Shown: piece after piece, positions 7,206 to 16,050 of the stretch
How positions within the stretch are numbered: position 1 is the first letter of the stretch
How the letters are laid out: every line of letters begins with the position of its first letter
NCBI GenBank assembly: GCA_046757965.1
Contig: JBHHZI010000002.1
Span: 3,320 to 67,319, forward strand
Length of the DNA stretch: 64,000 nucleotides
From: JBHHZI01 sp046757965
GTDB lineage: Bacteria > Acidobacteriota > Polarisedimenticolia > SMYD01
Reading direction: 5' to 3'
Program-made: the position numbers and the translations under genes
Notes under the pieces: generated by a model
The model's database searches: none
What the model was told of the DNA's origin: nothing
What the model saw: the letters and a program-made list of their open reading frames with translations, nothing else

Positions 7206-8359
7206 TGAAGGACCGCATTCCCATCTCGGGTCCGTGGATCACCGACCGGGAGGTCGAGTACGCGGCAGATGCTGCGCGCACGGCGTGGTACTCCGGAGCC
7301 GGCGAGTATTCGCGCCGGTTCGAGCAGGCAGTCGCGGCCTACGTCGGCACCAAGCACGCGGTCTCCCTGCCGCACTGCACAGCGGGCGTTCACCTGGCTC
7401 TTGTGGCGCTGGGCGTCGGGGCGGGGGACGAGGTCATCGTTCCGGATGCGACCTGGATCGCGTCCGCTGCGCCGATCACGTACGTGGGAGCCACCCCGGT
7501 CTTCGCAGATGTGGACCCGGATACCTGGTGTCTCGACGTGGGTGCGTTCGAGGCGTGTGTGACGTCCCGGACGAAGGCCGTCATCGCCGTGGACCTCTAC
7601 GGGGGAATGCCCGATATGGATGCCCTGCTCGCGGCTGCCGGGCGCCTGGGCATCGTGGTCATCGAAGACGCCGCGGAGGCGATCGGCGCGGAATACCGGG
7701 GGCGCCGGGCAGGCAGTCTCGGTGCTGTGGGAGTGTTCAGCTTCCACGGCTCGAAGACCATTGTCACCGGCGAGGGCGGGGCGCTTGTCACGGACAGTGA
7801 CGAACTGCACGACAGGGTCCGCGTGCTGTGTGACCATGGGCGTCCACCTCACGATCGATTCTTCCGGAACACCGAGGTGGCCTTCAAGTATCGCATGAGT
7901 GATCTCCAGGCAGCCGTCGGTCTGGCTCAGATCGAGCGTGTCGAGGAGATCGTGGCTCGGAAGCGAGAGATCTTCTCATGGTACGCCTCGCACCTCGCTT
8001 CCGTGGACGGGGTGTGCCTGAATATCGAGCCCGCCGGGACGCGGAACAGCTACTGGATGGTCACGGCGATCATCGATGCACGATTCGGCCTGGACAACCG
8101 CACGCTCATGGCGGCCTTTGCCGAGCACGGGATCGATACCCGTCCATTCTTCCACCCGCTGAGTTCGATTCCCGCCTACGCCGATCATGAGCAGGCGGTG
8201 GCAGCTCGCGAGCGCAATGCGGTGAGTCATGACATTCCGCGCCGCGGCATCAATCTGCCTTCGGCCCTGAACCTGACCGGCGAACAGGTGCAGAGGGTCT
8301 GCGACGTGTTGCGGCAGATCCTCGCGAGGAGCTCGAGCCGGCCGAATGCTCCGGCGTGA
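7205..8359 (+). CDS. DegT/DnrJ/EryC1-family PLP sugar aminotransferase
   Basis: 384 aa, full length for the family. The ATG at 7205 overlaps the upstream stop. The PLP lysine is K184 in FSFHGSKTIVTGEGG, and the cofactor-pyridine aspartate is D155 in VIEDAAEA. The opening IPISGPWITDREVEY and the C-terminal substrate loop resemble GDP-perosamine synthases (RfbE/Per) and related enzymes that aminate 3- or 4-keto sugars on a nucleotide carrier. Next to a PglD/NeuD-type acyltransferase, the expected product is an amino sugar that is then N- or O-acylated. No dehydratase that would supply the keto sugar lies in the window, so the precursor must come from elsewhere. Confidence 0.9.
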   Translation: MKDRIPISGPWITDREVEYAADAARTAWYSGAGEYSRRFEQAVAAYVGTKHAVSLPHCTAGVHLALVALGVGAGDEVIVPDATWIASAAPITYVGATPVFADVDPDTWCLDVGAFEACVTSRTKAVIAVDLYGGMPDMDALLAAAGRLGIVVIEDAAEAIGAEYRGRRAGSLGAVGVFSFHGSKTIVTGEGGALVTDSDELHDRVRVLCDHGRPPHDRFFRNTEVAFKYRMSDLQAAVGLAQIERVEEIVARKREIFSWYASHLASVDGVCLNIEPAGTRNSYWMVTAIIDARFGLDNRTLMAAFAEHGIDTRPFFHPLSSIPAYADHEQAVAARERNAVSHDIPRRGINLPSALNLTGEQVQRVCDVLRQILARSSSRPNAPA

Positions 8360-8462
8360 GCGGCGCCGGCCTGGCCGTCCGGGCCACCGGACCGGTGAGT
8401 CAGGGAGCGAACGCATCGCGCCAGCGAAGTTCTTCTCGTGGGCGATGGAGGCCTGATCCGGG

Positions 8463-9110
8463 ATGGCCAAGAGACTGGTGATCTGGGGAGCGAGTGGTCA
8501 CGCCAGGGTCCTCTGGGAATTCCTGGCCGGCGACCATGAACTCGTCGGACTGTTCGACAACGACCCGAACGCGGTCAGTCCCTTCCCGGGAGTTCCGATC
8601 TTCCACGGGCGAAAGGGATTTACGCGGTGGAGCGAGAGTCGCGGCGAAGGGGAGTTCTTCGGCCTGGTTGCGATCGGCGGTTCTCGAGGCCGTGATCGTT
8701 GCGAGATTCACGACTGGTTCGTGAAGCATGAACTGACGCTGTGTACGGCGATTCATCCGAGCGCGTATGTCGCTGGCGACGCGATCGTCGGCATGGGTTC
8801 GCACGTGCTGGCCAACGCGACGGTGTGCACATCGGTGCGGATGGGAAGGCAGTGCATCGTCAACACAGCGAGCAGCGTCGACCACGAGTCGATTCTCGGA
8901 GATGGGGTGCACCTGGCGCCCGGCGTGATCCTCACCGGCCGGGTCAACGTGGGCGCCCACACCCTGATCGGCGCGGGCTCCACCGTGCTCCCCGACGTGC
9001 GGATCGGGGCCGACGCGACCGTGGGCGCCGGGTCGCTCGTGACCCGGGACGTCCCGGACGGGGTCGTCGTCTGGGGGAGCCCGGCCCGCATCCGACGTCA
9101 TCATGGCTGA
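8463..9110 (+). CDS. PglD/NeuD-family sugar acyltransferase (left-handed beta-helix)
   Basis: 215 aa. An N-terminal Rossmann-like nucleotide-sugar domain (LVIWGASGHARVLWEFLA) is followed by hexapeptide repeats from about residue 95 (SAYVAGDAIVGMGSHVLANA and onward) that form the left-handed helix. H141 in the VDHE motif matches the catalytic base of PglD-type acetyltransferases, and acetyl-CoA is the usual donor. It lies 103 bases after the aminotransferase and completes the three-gene island; together they could make an N-acylated amino sugar. It ends with GSPARIRRHHG, the usual family C-terminus. Confidence 0.9.
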   Translation: MAKRLVIWGASGHARVLWEFLAGDHELVGLFDNDPNAVSPFPGVPIFHGRKGFTRWSESRGEGEFFGLVAIGGSRGRDRCEIHDWFVKHELTLCTAIHPSAYVAGDAIVGMGSHVLANATVCTSVRMGRQCIVNTASSVDHESILGDGVHLAPGVILTGRVNVGAHTLIGAGSTVLPDVRIGADATVGAGSLVTRDVPDGVVVWGSPARIRRHHG

Positions 9111-9249
9111 GCCCGGCGGGAATGAGCTCGGGTGCTGACGCGCAGTGTGATGTGTCGATCAATGACTCCAGCCTGCGGATAGGTGTTAGGATGGCGACAC
9201 CGAGGGTGACGGTGGCAGACCTGTCCCTTTTCCCGTAGGATTCGAGCCG

Positions 9250-9912
9250 ATGTCCGGACGTACCTCACTCGGTCTGTTTCTCGTTCTGCTGGGCGGCCTG
9301 TTCCTGCTCGACCAGACGGGCCTGGCGAACTTCGGCCATGTCGTCGGGAGCTGGTGGCCTGCGATCCTGATCCTCCTCGGTGTGTCCCAGTGGGCCCGCT
9401 CGCCGGGACGGCGGACCGGGCCGCTGGTGATGACCGTCATCGGCATCGTGTTCCTGCTGGACACCCTGGACATCATCTCCGTATGGAACCTGCTCTGGCC
9501 CCTCGCCATCATCGGCGTCGGCGTCTGGTTGATCCTGAACCGGGGCTCGGCGCCGCACGTCAACGACGCCGACACGGTCAACCTCAGCGCGGCGTTCGCC
9601 GGCGTGGAATCCGTCTCCCGCTCGCAGAACTTTCGCGGCGGTTCCCTGTCCGCCTTCTTCGGCGGCGTCGGCCTGGATCTGCGCGACGCGGCCGTGGCGC
9701 CGGGCGGCGCACGGCTGGATGTGACCACCTTCTGCGGTGGAGCCGAGATCACCGTGCCCCCCACGTGGCGGGTCATCATCGAGGGCACGCCGCTGTTCGG
9801 CGGCCTGGAGAACTCCGCGGCGGGGGCCGGGGCACTGCCCGATCAGGCCCCCGAGTTGATCGTGATGGGCACCATCTTCTTCGGTGGCGTGGAGATCAAC
9901 AACAAGACGTGA
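9250..9912 (+). CDS. LiaF/LiaI-like membrane protein (DUF5668 + cell-wall-stress C-terminal domain)
   Basis: 220 aa. About four hydrophobic helices occupy residues 5-100, with the LiaI/LiaF-like pattern 'GLFLVLLGGLFLLDQTG' and paired W-P-A-I-L/W-P-L-A-I motifs. A cytoplasmic beta-rich domain follows, with repeats FFGGVGLDL, FCGGAEITVP and FFGGVEINNK typical of the LiaF C-terminus. In Firmicutes LiaF restrains a cell-envelope-stress two-component system. In Gram-negative bacteria the role of homologues is not established, and no LiaR/LiaS partner is adjacent. Confidence 0.8.
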   Translation: MSGRTSLGLFLVLLGGLFLLDQTGLANFGHVVGSWWPAILILLGVSQWARSPGRRTGPLVMTVIGIVFLLDTLDIISVWNLLWPLAIIGVGVWLILNRGSAPHVNDADTVNLSAAFAGVESVSRSQNFRGGSLSAFFGGVGLDLRDAAVAPGGARLDVTTFCGGAEITVPPTWRVIIEGTPLFGGLENSAAGAGALPDQAPELIVMGTIFFGGVEINNKT

Positions 9913-9967
9913 CGCCCGGTGCCGGTCCCGGCTGCGCGTGGCACTCCAGACGTGTGAGGTGTGGACG

Positions 9968-10987
9968 TCAGGCGCCTGGAGGGACCAGGCCGAGACGATT
10001 CTTGACCTCCTCGACCTTCGGCTCGGCAACCGCACGGGCGCGGCAGGCGCCGTCGGCCAGGAGTCGATCCAGTTCGGCCGGGTCGTCCATGAAGCGCACA
10101 AACTGCTCGCGAATCGGCCGCACCGTCTCGATGGCGGCCTCGCCGACCGCCTTCTTCAGATCCGCATAGCCGCGTGCACCGGCGAAATCCGCCTCCGCCT
10201 GCTGGCGCGTGCGTCCCCGGAGAAGCTGGTAGATGGTGAGCAGGTTGTTCACCCCGGCCTTCTCGGGGTCGTCGCTGAAGCGGATCTCCCGGCCGGAGTC
10301 GGTGGTGGCCCGCTTGACGGCGGAGAGGATCTCGTCATCGCCATCGGTCAGGAGGATGGCATGGCCCTTCGCCGTGCTCTCGCTCTTGCTCATCTTGGTG
10401 GCGGGATCGTCCAGGCCCATGATGCGGGCGCCCGACCTGCGGATGACCGGCTCGGGAAGGACGAACGTCTTGCCGTACTGATGATTGAAGCGCTGGGCGA
10501 TGTCCCGGGTCAGCTCGATATGCTGCTTCTGGTCCTCGCCGACCGGGACCTCGCCGGCGTCATAAAGAAGGATGTCGGCGGCCTGGAGCACCGGGTAGGT
10601 GAGCAGGCCGGTCAGGACGCTGCTCTGGCGGGCCGACTTGTCCTTGTACTGGGTCATCCTCTCCAGCCAGCCGAGCGGGGTGACGCAGCTCAGCAGCCAG
10701 GACGCTTCCGCGTGCGCCCGCACGTGTCCCTGGACGAAGAGTGTCGTGCGCGACGGATCGATCCCGGCGGCCAGCAACAGGGCGGCCAGCTCCCTCGTCT
10801 GGACCGACAGCTTCGCCGCATCCTGATGCACGGTGATGGCGTGCAGATCGACGATGCAGATGAAGCTGGTCCTGTCATCCTGCAGGGCGACCCACTGCTG
10901 GATGGCTCCGAGGTAGTTGCCGATGTGGAGATGCCCGGACGGCTGGATGCCGGAGAACACCACGGGCCTGTGCGATCCGGCAGCCAT
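9968..10987 (-). CDS. trpS: Tryptophanyl-tRNA synthetase
   Basis: 339 aa, the usual bacterial TrpRS length. The class I signatures are present: the HIGH equivalent in SGHLHIGNYLGA near the N-terminus and an exact KMSKS in DDPATKMSKSES. It charges tRNA-Trp in the cytosol. It is convergent with the LiaF-like gene and divergent from the SNF2 helicase. There is nothing unusual in the sequence; no obvious T-box or Trp leader is visible upstream. Confidence 0.96.
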   Translation of the reverse strand: MAAGSHRPVVFSGIQPSGHLHIGNYLGAIQQWVALQDDRTSFICIVDLHAITVHQDAAKLSVQTRELAALLLAAGIDPSRTTLFVQGHVRAHAEASWLLSCVTPLGWLERMTQYKDKSARQSSVLTGLLTYPVLQAADILLYDAGEVPVGEDQKQHIELTRDIAQRFNHQYGKTFVLPEPVIRRSGARIMGLDDPATKMSKSESTAKGHAILLTDGDDEILSAVKRATTDSGREIRFSDDPEKAGVNNLLTIYQLLRGRTRQQAEADFAGARGYADLKKAVGEAAIETVRPIREQFVRFMDDPAELDRLLADGACRARAVAEPKVEEVKNRLGLVPPGA

Positions 10988-11091
10988 CGGAAGAGTGCGC
11001 TCCTTCTCTCGCGCGGCGACAACGCCGGGAGGGCGTCCAGCTTAACGGCTGGGATGCGGCGGCGCAAACCGCCCGGAGACGCCTCGGGAGT

Positions 11092-11097
11092 TATGAT
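11092..11097 (+). promoter_or_regulatory. Candidate -10 box (TATGAT) giving a near-leaderless transcript
   Basis: TATGAT ends eight bases before the ATG of the SNF2 gene, which itself lacks a clear Shine-Dalgarno. A start of transcription at the usual distance would fall almost on the ATG. No -35 hexamer is seen 17 bases upstream, so this is tentative. Confidence 0.32.
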
Positions 11098-11105
11098 GCG
11101 CCGCG

Positions 11106-14021
11106 ATGGATTCTCTGTTCCAGGCCGTGCGCGAGGCCTGCTCGACGGCCACCTGGTCGCGGGGCGTGGAGTTCACGCGCCGGGACGCCGTCCTGGCACT
11201 GTCCGCGGAGGACGGCGAGGCGATGTTTCAGGTGCTTCCCGCCGGCCGCGGGTCCGCCTCCACGGTCACCCTCTACGCCGATGACGACGACTGGGCGTGT
11301 GACTGTGGGGGGTCGGAGGACCCCTGTGTGCATGTGGCCGCGGCCACCATCGCCTGGCGACGGGCACGACGGGAGCGCACACCGCTCCCCGATGCCGGCA
11401 GCCGTCTCGGCCGGATCGAGTACCGGCTGGCGGTGCAGGCGGCCGGCCTGTCGATCGCCCGCTGGCTGGTGCGGGGTGAGACGTCACACCCGCTGGACGG
11501 GCCCCTGGCACGGCGTGCGGCGAAGGACGCCGACCTGGCGGCTGTGGTGTCGGATGCCGACCGTCGTGTCGAGCGGGCCCTGGGCCGGGAGGTGTCGGGC
11601 CAGGTGCCGGACCGCTTGCTGCCGGACCTGTTTCGCGCCCTGGCGCGCTGCGCCTCGGTGTGGCTGGACGGCGTGCCGGTGCGTGTCGACGCGCGGCCGC
11701 TGACCCCGCGTGTCTGCGTCACCGATCAGGGCGACGGGTTCCTCCTCTTCCTGGCTCCTCCGCCCGACGTGACCCGCCAGATCGGCGACCACGTCGCGCT
11801 GTGTGGCGAGGTGCTGCGGCTGGTGGTGCCGCCGCCGCTGACGGCGCGCGAGCGCGACGACCTGACCCGGGGCCTGGCGATCGATGCCGAGCGGGTGGGC
11901 GAGCTGGTGGCCGACCGGCTACCCGGTCTGCGCCGCCGGCTGCCCGTCGACGTGCAGACCACGCGCCTCCCGGGCCGCACGGCACTGCCGCCACGTCTGG
12001 TGGCCGAGGTCGGCGAGGAAGATCGGTCCCTGACGGTGCGCGCCGGGCTGGTCTACGGGCGACCGCCGGTGGCGCGTGTCGAGGACGGAGCGCTGGTCCA
12101 TGTCGACGGGGCGATTCCGGTGCGCGATGTCGCGGCCGAGAAGCGCTTGCTCCGTGAGCTGCGCGCCGACCTGGGGATCGTGCCGGGGGAGGTCGCCAGG
12201 TTTGATGGCGAGGCGGCGGTGGCCATGGCGACCCGGCTTGCCGCCTGGCCGGGCGAGGTACGTGGCGCGGTGCTCCCGCACTTCGCCCTCGCCTCGCCGC
12301 TGGCGCCCCGCAGTGACCCGGCGGCCGCCGGCTGGGCCATCGACTTCGTCTGCGAGAACGAGGCGGGGCGGGCGGCGCCGCGCCGGGCGGCCGGCGCCGC
12401 GGTCCTGCGTGCCTGGACGGCGGGGGAGCCCCTGGTGCGCCTGGAAGCGGGGGGGTATGCCCCCCTGCCGGCGGACTGGCTGGCGCGGTTCGGCGCCCAG
12501 CTTGCGGACCTGCTCGCCGCGCGCGACGCCCACCACGGAGAGTTGCCTGCAGCCGCGCAGATCGATCTGCTGCGCTTCTGCGAGGCGGCCGAGCTGCCGG
12601 TGCCCGACGGCCTGGACCGGGATCGCCTGCATGCTCTGCTGGCCGGCGCCGACCGGTTGCCGGCCGCGGTGCTGCCGGCCGATTTTCGCGGCGTGCTGCG
12701 CGACTACCAGCGCATCGGCGTCGACTGGCTGGCGCGGCTGGCCGCGGCCGGCTTCGGGGCGCTGCTCGCCGATGACATGGGGCTGGGCAAGACGGTGCAG
12801 GCGCTGTGCGTGCTGCGCCCGCCGGCTCTGGTGGTGGCGCCCACGTCGGTGCTGTTCAACTGGAGCGACGAGATCCGCCGGTTCCGGCCGGGCCTGTCGG
12901 TCTGTCTATACCACGGCGCCGGCCGGCAACTCGACGCCGATGCCGACGTCACCTTGACGACCTACGCCCTGCTGCGCCTGGATGTGGAACGCCTGACGGC
13001 CCGGCGGTGGGGAAGTGTGGTCGTCGATGAGGCCCAGAACATCAAGAACCCGGACAGCCAGGTGGCCCGCGCGGCCTGTTGTCTCGACGCGCCGGTGAAG
13101 ATCGCCCTGACCGGCACGCCGGTGGAGAATCGTCTCGAGGAACTGTGGAGCCTGTTCCGTCTGCTCAACCCGGGGCTGCTCGGCACGCGCGATGATTTTC
13201 GCCGCCGCTCGGCATCCCCGATCGCCGCCGGCGATGCCGCGGCGCTGGACCGCCTGCGCCGTCGCCTCGGTCCGTTCGTCCTGCGCCGTCGCAAGAAAGA
13301 GGTGGCGCCCGAGTTGCCGGCCCGCACCGACGTGGTGCGCCATTGCGAGCTGAACGAGACCGAACGGCGGGTCTACGAGGCCGTGGCGGCGTCCGCCCGC
13401 CAGGACGTGGTGGCCCGGCTGGAGGCCGGCGGCAGTGTCGTCGAGGCGCTCGAACTGCTGCTGCGCCTTCGGCAGGCCTGCTGCCACGCCGGGCTGGTGC
13501 CCGGGCAGGAGGCCGCATCCTCCGCCAAGCTCGACCTCCTTCTCGACTGTCTCGCGGAGGTGGTGGCCGACGGCCACAAGGCGCTGGTGTTCTCGCAGTG
13601 GACCTCTCTGCTGGACCGGGTCGAACCATACCTCGCGGCGGCCGCCATCCCGTTCATCCGCCTCGACGGCTCGACGAAGGATCGCGGCGGCGTGGTGGCC
13701 CGTTTCCAGGCGTCGGGCGGGCCGCCGGTGATGCTCATCTCGTTGCGCGCCGGGGGCACCGGGTTGAACCTGACCGCCGCCGACCATGTCTTCCTGCTCG
13801 ATCCGTGGTGGAACCCGGCGGTCGAGGAGCAGGCGGCCGACCGGGCGCACCGCATCGGCCAGGACCGGCCGGTGCTGGTGACCCGCCTCGTGGCCCGCGA
13901 GACGGTGGAGGAGCGCATCCTCCTCCTGCAGGAGAGCAAGCGCGCCCTGGCGGCCAGCCTGGAAGGCGGCGCGGCTCCCGTGTCGCTCACCCGCGACGAC
14001 CTGCTCGCCCTGCTGGCATGA
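11106..14021 (+). CDS. SWIM zinc-finger + SNF2-family helicase (DEAD/DEAH-like ATPase)
   Basis: 971 aa. A SWIM zinc finger lies at residues 65-76 (C-x-C-x6-C-x-H). A long linker follows, then an SNF2 ATPase core. Motif I is LLADDMGLGKTVQ near residue 560 and the Walker B-like box is VVDEAQNIKN near 640. The C-terminal helicase half has FSQWTSLLDRV, RAGGTGLNLTAAD and QAADRAHRIGQ (motifs V-VI). Bacterial SWIM/SNF2 proteins of about 1,000 aa move along double-stranded DNA and are thought to remodel protein-DNA complexes during repair or transcription; their exact role is undefined. It stands alone between trpS (divergent) and a strong palindrome at 14047-14079. Confidence 0.92.
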   Translation: MDSLFQAVREACSTATWSRGVEFTRRDAVLALSAEDGEAMFQVLPAGRGSASTVTLYADDDDWACDCGGSEDPCVHVAAATIAWRRARRERTPLPDAGSRLGRIEYRLAVQAAGLSIARWLVRGETSHPLDGPLARRAAKDADLAAVVSDADRRVERALGREVSGQVPDRLLPDLFRALARCASVWLDGVPVRVDARPLTPRVCVTDQGDGFLLFLAPPPDVTRQIGDHVALCGEVLRLVVPPPLTARERDDLTRGLAIDAERVGELVADRLPGLRRRLPVDVQTTRLPGRTALPPRLVAEVGEEDRSLTVRAGLVYGRPPVARVEDGALVHVDGAIPVRDVAAEKRLLRELRADLGIVPGEVARFDGEAAVAMATRLAAWPGEVRGAVLPHFALASPLAPRSDPAAAGWAIDFVCENEAGRAAPRRAAGAAVLRAWTAGEPLVRLEAGGYAPLPADWLARFGAQLADLLAARDAHHGELPAAAQIDLLRFCEAAELPVPDGLDRDRLHALLAGADRLPAAVLPADFRGVLRDYQRIGVDWLARLAAAGFGALLADDMGLGKTVQALCVLRPPALVVAPTSVLFNWSDEIRRFRPGLSVCLYHGAGRQLDADADVTLTTYALLRLDVERLTARRWGSVVVDEAQNIKNPDSQVARAACCLDAPVKIALTGTPVENRLEELWSLFRLLNPGLLGTRDDFRRRSASPIAAGDAAALDRLRRRLGPFVLRRRKKEVAPELPARTDVVRHCELNETERRVYEAVAASARQDVVARLEAGGSVVEALELLLRLRQACCHAGLVPGQEAASSAKLDLLLDCLAEVVADGHKALVFSQWTSLLDRVEPYLAAAAIPFIRLDGSTKDRGGVVARFQASGGPPVMLISLRAGGTGLNLTAADHVFLLDPWWNPAVEEQAADRAHRIGQDRPVLVTRLVARETVEERILLLQESKRALAASLEGGAAPVSLTRDDLLALLA

Positions 14022-14046
14022 GGGTGCCGGTGTGTTGCGCGGCAGA

Positions 14047-14079
14047 CGCCGATCTGTTCAGAATCTGAACAGATCGGCG
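14047..14079. terminator. 33-bp perfect palindrome after the SNF2 gene (terminator-like or protein site)
   Basis: Sixteen-base arms beginning CGCCGATCTGTTCAGA are exactly mirrored around a single central A, 25 bases past the SNF2 stop codon. As RNA it would form an approximately 15-bp stem with a 3-base loop. No T-run follows, so factor-independent termination is not assured. Perfect symmetry of this length also suits a dimeric protein target. It does not fit the LexA box spacing. Confidence 0.6.
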
Positions 14080-14184
14080 CTCCAGGACAGGATCTGAAGC
14101 CCGCAACCGGCCCCGAACCGTCACGATTGTTCTTGCGCCGGCCCGGTCAGCCCCTAAGTTCTCCCCGAGGTACGGAGAATCGGT

Positions 14185-14745
14185 ATGCCTGTCATCACTC
14201 ATTCGAGCACTGTCGAGGAGGCCGCAACGCGCATCGCGTTGGAGAACGATGCCCGTGAGGCGGTGAGCCGCGCCGTCTGGTTGACCCGGCGCAAGAAGTA
14301 CATTCCCGCGCTGGAGATCTTCGAGGAGAATCTCGGCCGCTGTGGTCACGACAGCGACAGCCCGGTCCGGGCCCGGGCCCTGTCGTTCTACGGCCTCTGC
14401 CTGGCGATGGTGTGGGGGCACGTCGACCGCGCCCGGTACCTGTGTGAGGCGGCGATTGCCGGCTGTCCTCCAGACGCCGACCTGCTGTTCAATCTCGGCA
14501 TGGTGCGCCTGCGCCAGCGGCGCCGGGGCGACGCCCTGGAGGCCTTCCGCCGCGGGCTGGCGGTTGACGAGTCCCATGTCGAACTCCAGGCGACCCTCGA
14601 CCGCCTGCGTCCACGTCGCCAGCCGTTGTTTCCGTTCCTGGAACGCCGGCACGCGCTCAACAAGTACGCCGGCCTGCTGCGCCACCGCGTCACCCACCTC
14701 TGGTCCGCCGGCGATCCCATCGCCAGCATCCCCACGCACATCTAG
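14185..14745 (+). CDS. Small TPR-repeat protein
   Basis: 186 aa, no signal peptide. A GGAG lies about eight bases before the ATG. Helix pairs with the TPR pattern are seen at residues about 28-60 (VWLTRRKKYIPALEIFEEN), 65-95 and 95-130 (LLFNLGMVRLRQRRRGDALEAF). The C-terminus is short and basic (RRHALNKYAGLLRHRVTHLW). It is a cytosolic adaptor of unknown partner. It is followed by a possible bidirectional hairpin and the convergent DUF819 gene. Confidence 0.72.
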   Translation: MPVITHSSTVEEAATRIALENDAREAVSRAVWLTRRKKYIPALEIFEENLGRCGHDSDSPVRARALSFYGLCLAMVWGHVDRARYLCEAAIAGCPPDADLLFNLGMVRLRQRRRGDALEAFRRGLAVDESHVELQATLDRLRPRRQPLFPFLERRHALNKYAGLLRHRVTHLWSAGDPIASIPTHI

Positions 14746-14782
14746 CCCGCGTCCCTCGCTGCACTCGCCCTCGGACGGCGGG
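14746..14782. terminator. Possible bidirectional terminator between convergent genes
   Basis: CCCGC-GTCC (14746-14754) pairs with GGAC-G-GCGGG (14773-14782) directly after the TPR stop codon. There is one bulge, an 18-base loop and no T-run on either strand. Confidence 0.33.
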
Positions 14783-14791
14783 TCGGTCCGG

Positions 14792-15919
14792 TCAGGTGAA
14801 GGCGCTGACCACGGCGGCGATGCCGAAGCCCAGGTAGGTGCCGACGGCATAGCCCAGCAGGCCGACGATGATGCCGGGCAGGACGAGTCCTTGCCAGCCG
14901 CGCCCGGCGGCCACCGCGATGGCCGACGACGGGCCGCCGATGGCGGCCTGCGAGGCGATGGTCAGCGTGCCCAGGTCGAGGCGGAGAAGTCGCCCGACGC
15001 CGTAGACCACCACCCCGTGCACGGCGACCACCAGCAGTGTGTAGAAGAACACGGACAGACCCACGGCGAGGATCCGGTCGACGCGCGAGTGGATGCCGAC
15101 ACCCACGAAGAACAGGTTCAGCGCCAGGTTGCCCATCTGCATCGACCCGCGCAGTCGCGCCACCGGGGGCAGATGACCGACGGCCAGGGCCAGGGTGGTC
15201 AGCCACACGACCGGCTGGACGATCGGCCACGCCCGTCCCAGGGCGGCTGCCGCCGTCACCAGGGTCAGGCCGATGGCCAGCAGCAGCGCCAGGTGGCTGG
15301 CCGACAGCGGCGCGGCGTCGAAGAACGGGTGGTGCGCCTCGTGCGTCTTGCCGGTGACGCCGCGCGGCACGGGCCAGGGAAACCAGCGGGCCAGCGCCAC
15401 CGGCAGCACGATGTTGGCGGCCAGCCACAACGCGGTGGTGACGTTGTCCGCCGCGGTGGCGGCGGCGAACAGCCGCGGGCCGAGATCCAGGCCGCGGCCG
15501 ACCGAGATGAAGTTGACCGAGCCGCCCGAATACGTGCCCATCAGGGTGCCGGCCAGCGCCGGGTTCTGTGAGCCGAAGCGCGCGGCGAACGCCGCCGCCG
15601 CCACGCCCACCCCGGCGGCCGTGCCGGTGACCGCCAGGGCGAAGGCGCCGAGCATGCGGCCGCCGGCCCGCCGCAGGTCCTTCAGGTTCACCGCCAGCAG
15701 CAGCCAGACGATGGCCAGCGACGTCAGGGGCCCGGCGACGATGTCATAGACCGGGGAACTCTCCGGGACGATGCCGAGGTTGGCCAGCACCGCGCCCATT
15801 CCGATGGCCAGCAGCGAGGCGCCGATTCTCGACAGGGCCACAAAACGCCGGTCCAGCCAGAACGACACGGCGCACACGACAGCGATGAGCGCGGTCAGAT
15901 GCAGGGGGGACGTGATCAC
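14792..15919 (-). CDS. DUF819 (YjcL-like) integral membrane protein
   Basis: 375 aa from a GTG start. About ten hydrophobic helices span the whole chain. Conserved family stretches are LMGTYSGGSVNFISVGR and AAATAADNVTTALW (polar residues inside membrane regions), and a late IASQAAIGGPSSAIAVA. The family resembles sodium/solute symporters in fold, but I know of no settled substrate. It is divergent from the malic enzyme gene by about 130 bases, so co-regulation is possible but not shown. Confidence 0.82.
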   Translation of the reverse strand: MITSPLHLTALIAVVCAVSFWLDRRFVALSRIGASLLAIGMGAVLANLGIVPESSPVYDIVAGPLTSLAIVWLLLAVNLKDLRRAGGRMLGAFALAVTGTAAGVGVAAAAFAARFGSQNPALAGTLMGTYSGGSVNFISVGRGLDLGPRLFAAATAADNVTTALWLAANIVLPVALARWFPWPVPRGVTGKTHEAHHPFFDAAPLSASHLALLLAIGLTLVTAAAALGRAWPIVQPVVWLTTLALAVGHLPPVARLRGSMQMGNLALNLFFVGVGIHSRVDRILAVGLSVFFYTLLVVAVHGVVVYGVGRLLRLDLGTLTIASQAAIGGPSSAIAVAAGRGWQGLVLPGIIVGLLGYAVGTYLGFGIAAVVSAFT

Positions 15920-16050
15920 GGTGGGTGCGACCGTCTCACAGGTGGGGACGGAAGCGCAACTTTCCGGCCCCTGCGGCCATCCTTCGTTCTTGTCGAGCCC
16001 ATGACGAGGGGATACGGTAGGAGCGCCCGTTCATTCACCGGAGGCTGAAC

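Noticed and set aside
14047..14079. LexA/SOS box in the CTGT...ACAG of the palindrome
   Set aside because: The spacing between CTGT and ACAG is 11, not 8, and it lies downstream of a gene, not before one.
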